Origin: Patescibacteria group bacterium
Lineage (GTDB): Bacteria > Patescibacteria > Dojkabacteria > J137
NCBI GenBank assembly: GCA_963169855.1
Contig: CAUJCN010000002.1
Coordinates: 186,001-250,000 of the forward strand
Reading direction: 5' to 3'
Length of the DNA stretch: 64,000 nucleotides
Position numbers and translations under genes: made by a program. Each line of letters begins with the position of its first letter. The stretch's first letter is position 1. The notes beneath the pieces were generated by a model. The model was not told the origin of the DNA. It did no database searches and was given only the letters and a program-made list of their open reading frames with translations. This document shows, one piece after another, positions 33,211 to 42,845 of this stretch.

Positions 33211-34005
33211 AATTTCAAAAAAAGATTTGGTCAGAACTTCTTAAAGAATACCAGATTTGCGTGGAGATTGGTTGAAGTATCTGATCCACAAGAAGGTGAT
33301 CAATACATCGAAATAGGTCCGGGAGATGGAAACATCACCCAATTTTTGTTGGAATCTCATGTAAAAGTAATGTGTGTAGAGGTCGATTATGACCTAATTC
33401 CTAAATTGATTAAGAGATTCGACATCGATGCAGATCCAGATTCACAAATTCAGATTGTACACAAAGACGTAATGGATTTAGATAAAGATTTCTACGATAA
33501 ATTCGCGGGAAAGTCAGTGAAAATTATCGGTTCTTTACCTTACAATATTTCAAAGAAGATCATCGATAAATTCTTATCAGCCCATGAGCAAGGACTTTTA
33601 GATGTTTCCAACATGACATTCATTGTTCAGGAAGAGGTGTCTCAAGATATTGTATCTATGCCACCAAAAGCTAATTTCTTTAGCACCTTAATGCACATTA
33701 GATCAAAAGTGAAAAAGTTCGAAAGTATTCCTGCAAGACACTTTTTTCCAGTTCCTAAGGTAAACGGAGGTATTCTACAGATCACACCAAATGGTAAAGG
33801 TTTCTCTGAATCATTAATCAAATTTATCAAAATTGCTTACTCATCTCCAAGAAAACAGATGGTAGGAAACATAGTAAATTCAAACAAGTATAAAGCTGAA
33901 GATGTTCGAAACGCTGTAAAAGAGCTAGGGATCAGTGAAACAGCTCGAGCTCAGGAGGTCGAAATCGAAAAATGGGAACCTTTCTACAAGAAATTGAATC
34001 CTTAA
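33202..34005 (+). CDS. rsmA: 16S rRNA dimethyladenosine transferase RsmA (KsgA)
   Basis: 267 aa: FKKRFGQNFLKNTRF (N-terminal loop), YIEIGPGDGNITQFLL (SAM motif I), KIIGSLPYNISKKIIDKFL (NLPY-type catalytic motif, here with Ser). It dimethylates two adenines near the 3' end of 16S rRNA. GTG start at 33202 is the only choice that keeps the QNFL motif. Its first nine bases overlap the start of the divergent gene. Confidence 0.92.
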   Translation: MSHNFKKRFGQNFLKNTRFAWRLVEVSDPQEGDQYIEIGPGDGNITQFLLESHVKVMCVEVDYDLIPKLIKRFDIDADPDSQIQIVHKDVMDLDKDFYDKFAGKSVKIIGSLPYNISKKIIDKFLSAHEQGLLDVSNMTFIVQEEVSQDIVSMPPKANFFSTLMHIRSKVKKFESIPARHFFPVPKVNGGILQITPNGKGFSESLIKFIKIAYSSPRKQMVGNIVNSNKYKAEDVRNAVKELGISETARAQEVEIEKWEPFYKKLNP

Positions 34006-35765
34006 AGTCTTAATCCTCCAAGTCTGAATATTGGATTCAGGTATCTTCTCAGGATTTTTAGCTCCTCCATCTTTAATAGATGGGAAACTAGGTAATACAC
34101 CATAGATGAAGTTGCAACAGTAATCATTGTAAGAATGAACAAGTTTATTGTTGTAGATCCTCTATAAGCATTACCCGTCGAAGTTGGCACTGTGTAATAA
34201 AGTACATTCCAAGTTTTGTACATTAAATACATTGTTACAAACATAGCTAGACCTGCAATGAATTTTGGGATTAGTGATTTGAATAATTTTCCTAGTTCAA
34301 GTTTGAATTTTGTATAGTTAAATACAAGAATCAAAGCCACAAATTCGATAGTGTAAGCTACACTCATCCCTAAAGAGATTCCTCCAACTGCAGCCATCCC
34401 CTCACCTCTAGTTGTCAGATTTTCCATTGTTACGTGAGTTGCGGTAATTGCATATTCAGCATTATGACTAAACAAGTTTGTAAATGCGATTGCAAGTACG
34501 ATGTTTAATATTAGCGATCCTAAAGATATCAAAAATGGCATTAGAGTTTCCTTGGATGCGTAGTAAAGCCTGTACATGTACCATTTGCCAATAACGAAAA
34601 TGTGTCCCACAGCGAACCACAAAAGAACCCAAGCAATTTGATAAGTTCCATCTAAGTCTAAAGCTGTATCCGTTTTTAAACCAAACGTAAGTCTAACTAC
34701 AGGAACTCTCATAATTATCAAAGTAATTATGAAAGGCAACGCTAAGAAAATCATTTCATTGAAAGTTTTATTCACAATGTAAACGATTCCTTTATAATCT
34801 TTATCTTCGTAGTGTTCAGAAAGCTTTGGGAAAGACGCATATGCAAAAGTAAATGCGAACAATTGCGGAACAACTAACGATAAGGAATTTGCAAAGTTCA
34901 AAGAAGTTGCAGCTTTAACCCCAAATGCGATTGCATCGTTGATAGTCAAAGCAATATGTTCCGATGCTACTGCAAACATTCTAGGTATCGAAATTCGCAG
35001 CAATTCACCCAAATAAGGACCCTTAAATGAGAAAATCATCATATACCTCAATCCAAGGTAACGAGCTAACGGAATTTGAACAAGCAAGTGTAAAACTGAA
35101 CCGATATAAACTCCAATTACAACAGCCCATGGGGAAGGATTTCCACCCATTAACGGGATAAGTACAATCAATCCAAAAATTCTTCCTAAGTTGAAAAATA
35201 ACGGTGAAAGCTGAGGAACTAAGTATCTATTATAAATATTAATTCCATTAGAAATGAAAACACTTATTGCCAAGATTATTTGTGGCAATAAAAGTACTCT
35301 TAAATAATCAACAATGTTGGACATTTGATCTGGTGTGGGATAATTCTCACCAGCAAATGCTCCTAAATACAATGGGAAGAATCTATCAGCAAAGAAGAAA
35401 ATTACTATTGAAAGAATTCCAAAGATTAGCAAAGACCAATTCAAAATAGCATTGTACAATCTCAAGAAGGCTTCTTCTCCTTCCTTTTTTCTTGCAGAAA
35501 TCAGCGTTGGAATTACAACCGCTCCTACAGAACCTAAAATTAATACATTCGAAATTAAATCAGGAATTGAGCTAGCAAGAATAAATTGATTGTATTCAAC
35601 ACTTTTTGTTCCAAATGATGATGCAGCAAGAAGATTGAAAACCTGTCCAGTTATCTTTGTTAAAAGTACTGGTAACATTGCGAATAAAGCAGTCTGCAAA
35701 ATCTCAGTCTGTTCCATCGACAGGATATTTCTAAGATTTTGCAGACTTCTTCTGATAGGTGTCAT
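34002..35765 (-). CDS. murJ: Lipid II flippase MurJ (MviN)
   Basis: 587 aa with about 14 transmembrane helices of the MurJ/MviN (MOP) family. Motifs: LTKITGQVFNLLAAS near the start, VAIPTLI-like VVIPTLISARKKEG, PQIILAISVFISNGINIYNR and IPRMFAVASEHIALTIN. It moves lipid II across the membrane. The protein is longer than typical (about 510), with an extra cytoplasmic loop before the last helices. Convergent with rsmA, stop codons overlapping. Confidence 0.9.
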   Translation of the reverse strand: MTPIRRSLQNLRNILSMEQTEILQTALFAMLPVLLTKITGQVFNLLAASSFGTKSVEYNQFILASSIPDLISNVLILGSVGAVVIPTLISARKKEGEEAFLRLYNAILNWSLLIFGILSIVIFFFADRFFPLYLGAFAGENYPTPDQMSNIVDYLRVLLLPQIILAISVFISNGINIYNRYLVPQLSPLFFNLGRIFGLIVLIPLMGGNPSPWAVVIGVYIGSVLHLLVQIPLARYLGLRYMMIFSFKGPYLGELLRISIPRMFAVASEHIALTINDAIAFGVKAATSLNFANSLSLVVPQLFAFTFAYASFPKLSEHYEDKDYKGIVYIVNKTFNEMIFLALPFIITLIIMRVPVVRLTFGLKTDTALDLDGTYQIAWVLLWFAVGHIFVIGKWYMYRLYYASKETLMPFLISLGSLILNIVLAIAFTNLFSHNAEYAITATHVTMENLTTRGEGMAAVGGISLGMSVAYTIEFVALILVFNYTKFKLELGKLFKSLIPKFIAGLAMFVTMYLMYKTWNVLYYTVPTSTGNAYRGSTTINLFILTMITVATSSMVYYLVSHLLKMEELKILRRYLNPIFRLGGLRL

Positions 35766-35766
35766 G

Positions 35767-36390
35767 TTATACGAATGTCCAAGATATTAAACCAATAAAC
35801 ATTCCCAAAGCTGCTCCAATGAATAGTTGAAATTTATTATGCTTTTCCAAAACCAATCTTGATTGAGCAATTAAAGGCAGTCCAATCAATCCCACTAACC
35901 ACCATAACGAAATCGCATTTGCTAAGAAAATCATTGTGAATCCCCAAGAATAGGTATGAAAACTCATTTTATCTATAAATTTATTAACAAAATACAAAAT
36001 TCCAAAAAGCACAGTTAGAAGCATGGCAATGTACATCCAAAAGTAATTCATGTTGAAAGCTTTTGTAATCACAACTGCAAAAACTGCACCGAATAACGCA
36101 GACAAGTAAACAATATTTCTATTTTCTCTAGAAAGTGCAAATCCGTTTCCATTTCTATTCTCTTTAAATAACTGCCAAAGATAGAAGTATACAGGAATTA
36201 CAGTTACTAAGAAAAGGAAAGCTATATACTGGAATGGATCGTACTGAATAACAAGACTGTATAAGCCAAAAGACATACCTAGAACTAGTACAAATAGTGG
36301 ATGCGATATCCCTGAGATGAATTTTGCCCAGTTTTCTTCCTTCAAAGTAGTATTGATAACTTTATTTATTGTAGAACAAATAATCGACAA
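35767..36390 (-). CDS. PAP2-like membrane protein
   Basis: 207 aa with about six transmembrane helices. Fragments resemble the PAP2 phosphatase pattern: KENRNGNGF, KMSFHTYSW and SRLVLEKHNKFQLFIGA (the SR-H motif). Key residues are imperfect, so the enzyme call is uncertain. TTG start at 36388-36390; TTG at 36343-36345 is an alternative. It sits one base after murJ's start region on the same strand and probably works with lipid-linked wall precursors. Confidence 0.55.
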   Translation of the reverse strand: MSIICSTINKVINTTLKEENWAKFISGISHPLFVLVLGMSFGLYSLVIQYDPFQYIAFLFLVTVIPVYFYLWQLFKENRNGNGFALSRENRNIVYLSALFGAVFAVVITKAFNMNYFWMYIAMLLTVLFGILYFVNKFIDKMSFHTYSWGFTMIFLANAISLWWLVGLIGLPLIAQSRLVLEKHNKFQLFIGAALGMFIGLISWTFV

Positions 36391-36419
36391 GTAGAAGCGG
36401 ATTCTAAAACCCTAGTTCC

Positions 36420-36463
36420 CGCCTCCCTTCGACTACGCTCAGGGTGACAGCGGGATCTGCATA
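36420..36463. repeat. REP-like intergenic repeat
   Basis: CGCCTCCCTTCGACTACGCT followed by CAGGGTGACAGCGGGATCTGC. The last 11 bases (GCGGGATCTGC) also end the 1543-1565 hairpin, and the CGACTACGCT core resembles the reverse of a stretch near 1620. Looks like a member of a widespread palindromic intergenic family. Confidence 0.5.
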
Positions 36464-36478
36464 GCTTTTTCGAATCTA

Positions 36479-38662
36479 TTACTTCTTCTGATTATATTTT
36501 TCAAGCTTAGCTGCCATTTCTGCAGGTTGCTCTACTCCCTTCATTGTGAAGCTTAGTTTTCCTCTTTCGATTTTTTCAACTTTTACGTTTACGATTTCTC
36601 CCGGTTTGAAAACTTCTTCAACTTTCATGTCTCGAGTATTTTCTGCGATAGCTGAAACATGACAAAGTCCTGAAATATTCTGAGTTACATCAACAAAGAT
36701 TCCGTAAGGCATTGGCTTAGAAATTCTTCCAGTGTAAGTCTTTCCAATCTCAGCCTGCTCGAATCTTGAATCTAATTGACTCTTAACAAAGTCTAATTGA
36801 GCTTTATTTGAGGCAGTCACAAGAATTGTTCCTTCGTCGTCGATATTTAAGTCAAGATCTTTTCCAAGTTCTTTTCCTCTCTCAATTAATTCTCGGATAT
36901 TCTTTCCTCCTGGGCCAATAAACTCACCTATTCTTTCTTTATCGATTGAGATTGTAGTTACAATTGGTGCATTAGGACTAACTTCTGGTCTTGGTGCAGG
37001 AATTGCTGCCTTCATAACTTCTAATACTTGAAGTCTTCCAGTTTTAGCAAGTCTGAATGCTTCTTTAAGAACAGCTGGTTTTACTCCTCTCAATTTGTTT
37101 TCGTATTGAATAGCTGTAATTCCTTCTGTAGTTCCTGTAACTTTAAAGTCCATGTCTCCATAGAAATCTTCAATTCCTTCGATGTCTAACAATAGTCTGT
37201 AGTCATCTTCATTTTCTGAGTTTGTAATCAAACCAACTCCGATTCCAGCAACTGCTGCCTTCATTGGGACTCCTGCAGCCATCAACGCCATGCAAGATGC
37301 ACAAGTTGCAGCCATAGATGTTGATCCGTTAGAAGATAGAATTTCTGATACAACTCTAATTGTGTATGGGAATACATCCTCAGAAGGCAACATGTTCTTC
37401 AAAGCGTTTTCTCCAATTGCTCCGTGTCCAACCTCTCTTCTACCAGGTCTAAAATTGAATTTTCCAGCTTCTCCTGTTGAGTATGGAGGCATGTTGTAGT
37501 GGTGCATAAAGCTTTTTGTGGATTCTCCTTCCATCTCATCAAGAACTTGAGCGTCTCCTAGAGAACCTAAAGTTACAATAGATAAGGACTGAGTTAATCC
37601 TCTATTGAACAACGCACTTCCGTGAACTGTATTGATTACATCAACTTCAGCAGACAAAGGTCTGATTTGGTCTAAACCTCTTTCTAATCTTCTCTTATTA
37701 TTTTTCATAATAGAATCTCTTAGAACTTTTCTAGCAACGTAGTCAATTCCCATGTCTAAATCGTGAGCAGTGAATTCTGCACCTTCTTTTGTAAACAATT
37801 CGTCCTCTAACAATTCTTTTGTGATTGTTGCAATCATTCCATTTCTATCAGCTTTTTCTGGTTGGAAAATGCTGTTTTCAATTTCAGCAATCTTTTTAGC
37901 TTTGATCAATTCGATAACCTCTTTTGGAGCTGGTAATTCGATGTCATCACCAAAATCAGTCATTCGTTCTTCCCCTTTCTTTGAGAAGTATTCGTTTACA
38001 AAGTCGTTCTGAATTTCGTTTAAAGCAGTAATTGCTTCCATAGACTTATCAAGAACCTGGTCCATCTTATCTTCTGGTAATTCTTTACCCCATCCTTCGA
38101 TGTTTAAGAATTTTCCTGTTACTCCAGAGATTAAGAATTCAGCGATTTCGTCGTTTCTTTCTGTAACTAATGAATTCAAATGAATATCTCCGTTAGTACT
38201 TACTGATGTAACAACGCTTGAAGAAGGTCCAAAATATGGAACTCCAGCCATCATTAAAGCGATACTTGCCCCAAAAACAGCTAGTGGCTCAGGGTCATTA
38301 ATTCCATCGTAGCTCATAACTGTAAGAGCCACTAAAACAGGTTTTCTAAATCCCTTTGGGAATAAAGATCTGATTGAATGGTCTACCTGTCTAGCTTTGA
38401 TAATAGCTTCGTCAGAAGGTGATCCTTCTCTTTTTAAATATTTAGAGCTGTTGATTGCTCCTCTAGCGTACATTTTTTCTACGTATTCAACAGACAATGG
38501 AAAGAAATCTTGCTGAGTTTCTTCCTTAGAAACTGTTACAGTAGCAAACAAAGTTGTTCCGCCCAGTTCAAGCAATACAGATCCTGCTGCCTGCCAAGCC
38601 AATTTGCCTGTGGAAAGTTTAACTTCTTTTCCTAAGAAGTCGTATGTTTTGGATATCTCCAT
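36479..38662 (-). CDS. pnp: Polyribonucleotide nucleotidyltransferase (PNPase)
   Basis: 727 aa from the ATG at 38660-38662; the longer frame to 38752 has no ATG and is unlikely. Two RNase PH domains (about 1-215 and 290-540), a helical linker, then KH (IDKERIGEFIGPGGKNIREL) and S1 (YTGRISKPMPYGIFVDV) domains, the full PNPase order. It degrades RNA phosphorolytically from the 3' end and can add tails. A long leader hairpin precedes it (38683-38762). Confidence 0.95.
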   Translation of the reverse strand: MEISKTYDFLGKEVKLSTGKLAWQAAGSVLLELGGTTLFATVTVSKEETQQDFFPLSVEYVEKMYARGAINSSKYLKREGSPSDEAIIKARQVDHSIRSLFPKGFRKPVLVALTVMSYDGINDPEPLAVFGASIALMMAGVPYFGPSSSVVTSVSTNGDIHLNSLVTERNDEIAEFLISGVTGKFLNIEGWGKELPEDKMDQVLDKSMEAITALNEIQNDFVNEYFSKKGEERMTDFGDDIELPAPKEVIELIKAKKIAEIENSIFQPEKADRNGMIATITKELLEDELFTKEGAEFTAHDLDMGIDYVARKVLRDSIMKNNKRRLERGLDQIRPLSAEVDVINTVHGSALFNRGLTQSLSIVTLGSLGDAQVLDEMEGESTKSFMHHYNMPPYSTGEAGKFNFRPGRREVGHGAIGENALKNMLPSEDVFPYTIRVVSEILSSNGSTSMAATCASCMALMAAGVPMKAAVAGIGVGLITNSENEDDYRLLLDIEGIEDFYGDMDFKVTGTTEGITAIQYENKLRGVKPAVLKEAFRLAKTGRLQVLEVMKAAIPAPRPEVSPNAPIVTTISIDKERIGEFIGPGGKNIRELIERGKELGKDLDLNIDDEGTILVTASNKAQLDFVKSQLDSRFEQAEIGKTYTGRISKPMPYGIFVDVTQNISGLCHVSAIAENTRDMKVEEVFKPGEIVNVKVEKIERGKLSFTMKGVEQPAEMAAKLEKYNQKK

Positions 38663-38682
38663 ACTTTTATAATAAAAATTAA

Positions 38683-38773
38683 TTAGGAGGTGATTGCGAA
38701 AAGAATATGTATAAAAGCTCCTTGAACTTGCACACATATCCTTTCGCTGCAATTTCTCCTAAGGGCTATTATA
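38683..38773 (-). promoter_or_regulatory. pnp promoter and 5' leader hairpin
   Basis: TATAAT on the minus strand at 38768-38773 puts the start of transcription near 38761, exactly where a hairpin begins: CTCCTAA at 38756-38762 pairs with TTAGGAG at 38683-38689, and the inner arms (GCGAAAGGATATG against CATATTCTTTTCGC, 38694-38708 and 38736-38747) extend it, leaving a loop of about 20 nt. The ATG lies about 20 nt after it, with no Shine-Dalgarno. Resembles the RNase III-processed pnp leader of E. coli in layout. Confidence 0.6.
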
Positions 38774-38867
38774 TAACATTTTTAGGCAATAAAGCACCCT
38801 TGTGGAAGTGGAATTTATAAAGTAAAATCCTGAGAATTTACAAGAAACATACACATCAATTTACAAA

Positions 38868-39482
38868 ATGGAAAATGTAAGAGAAATCGAAGCTGAATTG
38901 CATGCACTTTTGGTTGACGAATTTGGAGAAGCTAAAGTTAACGAGATGATGAGAGATCTAGATACAGAAAACGAAACTATAAACAATAACTTGTTTAACG
39001 CTAGGAGTGATGGTTTGTGTGTATTTTTAAAAGCATGTGGAATTTCTGATCAGAAGGCACAACATTTCTTAGAGGTTGTGCTATTTAATGATGAATTAAT
39101 GAAATCGTTTAATCTTATCTACATTATTTTAAAAAATACAGGAGGTGTTCATATATTTCCAGAAACAATGTCATTAGCTTCTTTCAGAATAATGCTATTT
39201 GATGGAGTAACGTCAGTCTTCATGGATCTGATAGAAAAATGCCTAGGCAAGAATCTCAGATTTCACTCAGCAACTTTGAAAGAACAACTTGAACTCGAAT
39301 ATTCTTTGGCAATAGTTTTTAATGCAATTATATTTGGGAAGGAGATGGTTAACCCGGTAAATGTTGATAGGGCTGAATACCACGAATCAATGCCTGAAAA
39401 AGATTTACCTGAAGTTCGAGTGGAAGATTTTATAAACGAAAGGGCTGATATATTTCAATACTACTTTGCAGAAGCAGCCTAA
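38868..39482 (+). CDS. Helical hypothetical protein
   Basis: 204 aa, soluble, almost all helix, no signal peptide or membrane segment. Not recognised. Its acidic N-terminus (MENVREIEAELHALLVDEFG) and repeated hydrophobic helix pattern give no family. Convergent with murG, stop codons overlapping by four bases. Confidence 0.55.
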   Translation: MENVREIEAELHALLVDEFGEAKVNEMMRDLDTENETINNNLFNARSDGLCVFLKACGISDQKAQHFLEVVLFNDELMKSFNLIYIILKNTGGVHIFPETMSLASFRIMLFDGVTSVFMDLIEKCLGKNLRFHSATLKEQLELEYSLAIVFNAIIFGKEMVNPVNVDRAEYHESMPEKDLPEVRVEDFINERADIFQYYFAEAA

Positions 39483-40633
39483 AGAGCTTTAATAATCTCA
39501 GCGATTTTTCTTGGGGCATCTAGGTCAATTAAAGTTTTTGCGAAGTCTTGGCAGCTCTCTAAACTTTCTCCATTGAATCCTTTTTTCGACTTCTTTTGAT
39601 TGATTCCGATTAGAATTGCTTGGTAAAGAGTTTCTGGCATCATCTTTTCATTTTGGATTAATGTATAACCCAATCCAGTTTTCTCTACATACTTAGCGTT
39701 TACCACTTGCTCATCATGCGAAGTATTGGGAATAGGAATCAAAACACACAATTTCCCAAGAGCAAGAATTTCTGTAATTGTGTTCGCACCACTTCTACCC
39801 ACAACTAGGTCAGCTCTTCCGAATACTTCCCCAATATGTTCTGTAGAAACATAATCTGTAATAACGTATCTCCTTTTCTTTTCAATCGGTAAACTGTTCT
39901 GAATTTCTTTTGCTCTCTGGAAGTCATTAGTAACTGTAGAATTTCCTGTTTGATGAATTACGTTTACATCTTCTAAAAGTTTATCAATAAAATCGAAAAC
40001 TCTTTTGTTGATTTGGTTAGACCCTTGATTTCCGCCAGTAATGTATACAGTTGGTCTTTTTGGATCTAAATCTTTAGTATAGAAATCAGTTTTAGAAACC
40101 AAAACCTCTCTTCGTATTGGGTTCCCAACTAGAACAGTCTTATTTTTTGGATAGTACTTTAGTGATGTATCCCAAGAAACTAAAACCTTATTAGCAAACT
40201 TGGCAATTATTTTATTTGATAATCCTGCGACTACTGTTTGCTCATGAGTAACAATCTTCTTGCGGAACAACCAACCTGCAATTGCAATTGGAACTGCGGT
40301 GTATCCACCAAAGCTTACAATGGTTTGAGGTTGCTCTTTCAGAACTATCCAAAACGCTTTAATAATTCCCACGAAAACCATAAATAAATCCCAGAAGAAT
40401 TTATAGAACTTTCGCAGAGGAAGATGTCTATTTAGTTTCCCTGAATTTAAGTTAATGAATGGAATTCCTAGTTTAGAAATTGTAATGTATTCTGCGGAAT
40501 GAGATTGGTTTCCCATCTGATTGTACTTCTGTCCAACCCAAACAAATTTTGCATATCCATTTTTTCGAAGTTCTGAAAGTACTGCCAGTGCAGGTGTCAT
40601 GTGACCACCAATAAGCATTACTTTACCCTTCAT
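39479..40633 (-). CDS. murG: UDP-GlcNAc: lipid I N-acetylglucosaminyltransferase MurG
   Basis: 384 aa GT28 family. N-terminal MLIGGHMTPALAVL (glycine-rich loop slightly reduced), membrane-associating helices around residues 75-125, and the donor-binding half with ITGGNQGSNQINK and GRSGANTITEILALGK, which carries the Ser and Glu used for UDP-GlcNAc. Makes lipid II from lipid I at the inner membrane face. Its gene overlaps the gldFG-like gene by 11 bp. Confidence 0.9.
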   Translation of the reverse strand: MKGKVMLIGGHMTPALAVLSELRKNGYAKFVWVGQKYNQMGNQSHSAEYITISKLGIPFINLNSGKLNRHLPLRKFYKFFWDLFMVFVGIIKAFWIVLKEQPQTIVSFGGYTAVPIAIAGWLFRKKIVTHEQTVVAGLSNKIIAKFANKVLVSWDTSLKYYPKNKTVLVGNPIRREVLVSKTDFYTKDLDPKRPTVYITGGNQGSNQINKRVFDFIDKLLEDVNVIHQTGNSTVTNDFQRAKEIQNSLPIEKKRRYVITDYVSTEHIGEVFGRADLVVGRSGANTITEILALGKLCVLIPIPNTSHDEQVVNAKYVEKTGLGYTLIQNEKMMPETLYQAILIGINQKKSKKGFNGESLESCQDFAKTLIDLDAPRKIAEIIKAL

Positions 40634-42845
40634 AGACTTTGTCTTTTCTTCTTTTTCTTAAATAATTCCTAGCGCTTCCAAAAACGATTACCGAAGCAAT
40701 TGGCAATCCAAAAGCTGCAATGAACAATGTACTAATTTGAGCCTCATCTGGAGTAAATCTGACAACCTGTCTAATTTTTGATCGAAGCTCTGTTAGACTC
40801 TGTTCCTTACTCAACCATTCCAAAGAATTAATCAAGAATGTAAATACTAGTTGGTCTTGTGAATCTCTTTGAACGAGCGATGTAATAATATCGTCCGAGA
40901 ATACGTCTGAATCTCCAACAACAATTGCTCTTGATTCACCTTTCTCTAAAGACGCTGCGATAGTTAAAGATTTATCATTCTCTCTTTCCGAGAACATTCT
41001 TTGAACCGAAACATCCAAAGTATCTTTATTTTCTGTGTTCGATTGAGTAGACGTTACATACAAAGGAGTTACAGTTACACCTTCCGCAGTGCCTATTGTT
41101 AAAGAATTGCTCCATAAAATTGGAAGTGATGGTGCACCCTGAGTAATTTCGTTATTTGAATCTGGTCTAGTTGGAAGAATCCAGAATGGATAATCAATAG
41201 GTACTTGAAATAAACCATTATTAATACTTACTACATTATTTTGAAGTAAATCGTATGCTACTTCGTTATTCACTTCGATTCCGTATTCTGAGAAGAGTTT
41301 AGCTAAAGTGAATTCTGTTTCTGTTCCACCAACATCGCCTGTTTCACTAATTTCCAAAGTATCCTGAAGAAGCATTATTGATCCACCTCTTTCGAAGAAT
41401 GCTTTAATTTCATTTACCACGGAGTCATCCAATTGTTGGTTCACGCTTGGAATTAATAACACTTTTAAATCCTCAGGTAGCGTTAGTGATCCATCCTCAA
41501 TTTTAATTTGTTCGAAATCAAACAACTTTCCGATTTCAGATCTAACTATAGTATAAGTAGAATCCAATGTATGTTTAGTCCCAGTAGCCAAAACTCCGAT
41601 CTTTAGTTTATTTAAACCTGCCAAAGCTTTGATTTTTGTTGTAATTTGAAACTCCAAATCATTTGATGCAGAGGTAATATTGATCACCTCTTTGGTCCCT
41701 TTGTAATCAATTACAATACCAAAGTACCCAACTACACTCTGAGAAGAGTCTTCCGAATTAATTTGAAACAAGATTTCCTGTAATCCAGCATCAGAAGCTT
41801 CGTTTCTTGAATCCTCTGACGAGCTTGTGTTTATTCTTTCATAATCAATTTTACCTGGCAAGAATCTTGCATAGTCAGTTAGTAAATCGTTTATGCTTTT
41901 TTGAGTTGATTGTAATTCGCCTGGAAGATTTCCTGAGGTATAGAATTTTATGCTTACTTCTTCAGGCACTTGGCTAACAATATTTTTTGTTGCTTCTGAT
42001 AATGAGTATCGTTTATCTGAAGTTAAATCAATTCTAAAATACACATTTTGAAATAGAAAAATAATTCCAAACCCTAAAACGATTGTTAGTGCTAAATTTA
42101 CATACAATTTCTTGAACATTTCGCTCTTCTTCGAAAGAATCTCAGACTTAATTCCCCAATGAGCAAGTACAAAGAAAATCAGAATGAATCCAGCAAAGAA
42201 ACTTAAATCTTTTATGTCAAAAACTCCGTTAGACAAGCTCTGGTAATGAAATAGGATACTCAAATTCTGAAATGTATCTCTAGCAAATGTTGGAATAATA
42301 TTTAACCAGTCTGTTCCTCCTAAAATTAAAAGTAGACTTAAAATCAAAGTAATAAGAAAAGAGGGAATTTCTGAATTAAAGAAGGTAGATACCCAGATTC
42401 CTAGTGATAATAATGCGGAAGCAAACAAAACGATTCCCACATACTGAGCGAAAACTTGACCCAGGTCTAATGGAACAATTAAACCTACACTTAGTACAAA
42501 TGGGATTGTTAAAAGTAACAAAACTGAAATCAATCCTAAGTAGGCTGTAAATTTTCCTAAGATAATATCTCTAACTTTTACTGGTATCGTAAGTAGATAC
42601 TCATAAGTTCCTGTTCCTTTTTCTCGAGCAAAAGCACCCATTGTTAACGTCGGAACAATGAATGTCATTGTAATTGCCATCGCATTAAACAACTGAGTTG
42701 TATCCGCAGTTCCAAATTTTAGATACTGAAAAGCAAAGAATAGTATTAGGAATGTTACAAGGAAAAAAACTCCTGCAACAACGTAGAATGTTGGTGTATT
42801 AAGAAAACTTTTGATTTCTTTTTTTGCGATACTTAAAAATTTCAT
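40623..42845 (-). CDS. GldF-GldG fusion: ABC permease plus auxiliary domain
   Basis: 740 aa. Residues 1-240 are an ABC-2-type permease with six helices (GldF-like); residues 270-690 form the extracellular GldG-like (ABC_transp_aux) domain; a transmembrane helix sits near 705-725. Both parts usually are separate proteins in Bacteroidetes, so this is a fusion. Works with the ATPase encoded directly upstream, ATGA overlap. Cargo unknown; it may be an exporter rather than a gliding-motility component. Confidence 0.85.
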   Translation of the reverse strand: MKFLSIAKKEIKSFLNTPTFYVVAGVFFLVTFLILFFAFQYLKFGTADTTQLFNAMAITMTFIVPTLTMGAFAREKGTGTYEYLLTIPVKVRDIILGKFTAYLGLISVLLLLTIPFVLSVGLIVPLDLGQVFAQYVGIVLFASALLSLGIWVSTFFNSEIPSFLITLILSLLLILGGTDWLNIIPTFARDTFQNLSILFHYQSLSNGVFDIKDLSFFAGFILIFFVLAHWGIKSEILSKKSEMFKKLYVNLALTIVLGFGIIFLFQNVYFRIDLTSDKRYSLSEATKNIVSQVPEEVSIKFYTSGNLPGELQSTQKSINDLLTDYARFLPGKIDYERINTSSSEDSRNEASDAGLQEILFQINSEDSSQSVVGYFGIVIDYKGTKEVINITSASNDLEFQITTKIKALAGLNKLKIGVLATGTKHTLDSTYTIVRSEIGKLFDFEQIKIEDGSLTLPEDLKVLLIPSVNQQLDDSVVNEIKAFFERGGSIMLLQDTLEISETGDVGGTETEFTLAKLFSEYGIEVNNEVAYDLLQNNVVSINNGLFQVPIDYPFWILPTRPDSNNEITQGAPSLPILWSNSLTIGTAEGVTVTPLYVTSTQSNTENKDTLDVSVQRMFSERENDKSLTIAASLEKGESRAIVVGDSDVFSDDIITSLVQRDSQDQLVFTFLINSLEWLSKEQSLTELRSKIRQVVRFTPDEAQISTLFIAAFGLPIASVIVFGSARNYLRKRRKDKVYEG

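Noticed and set aside
38683..38690. TTAGGAGG near pnp as a ribosome-binding site
   Set aside because: It is on the plus strand; on the pnp message it reads as CCTCCTAA, an anti-SD-like arm of the hairpin.
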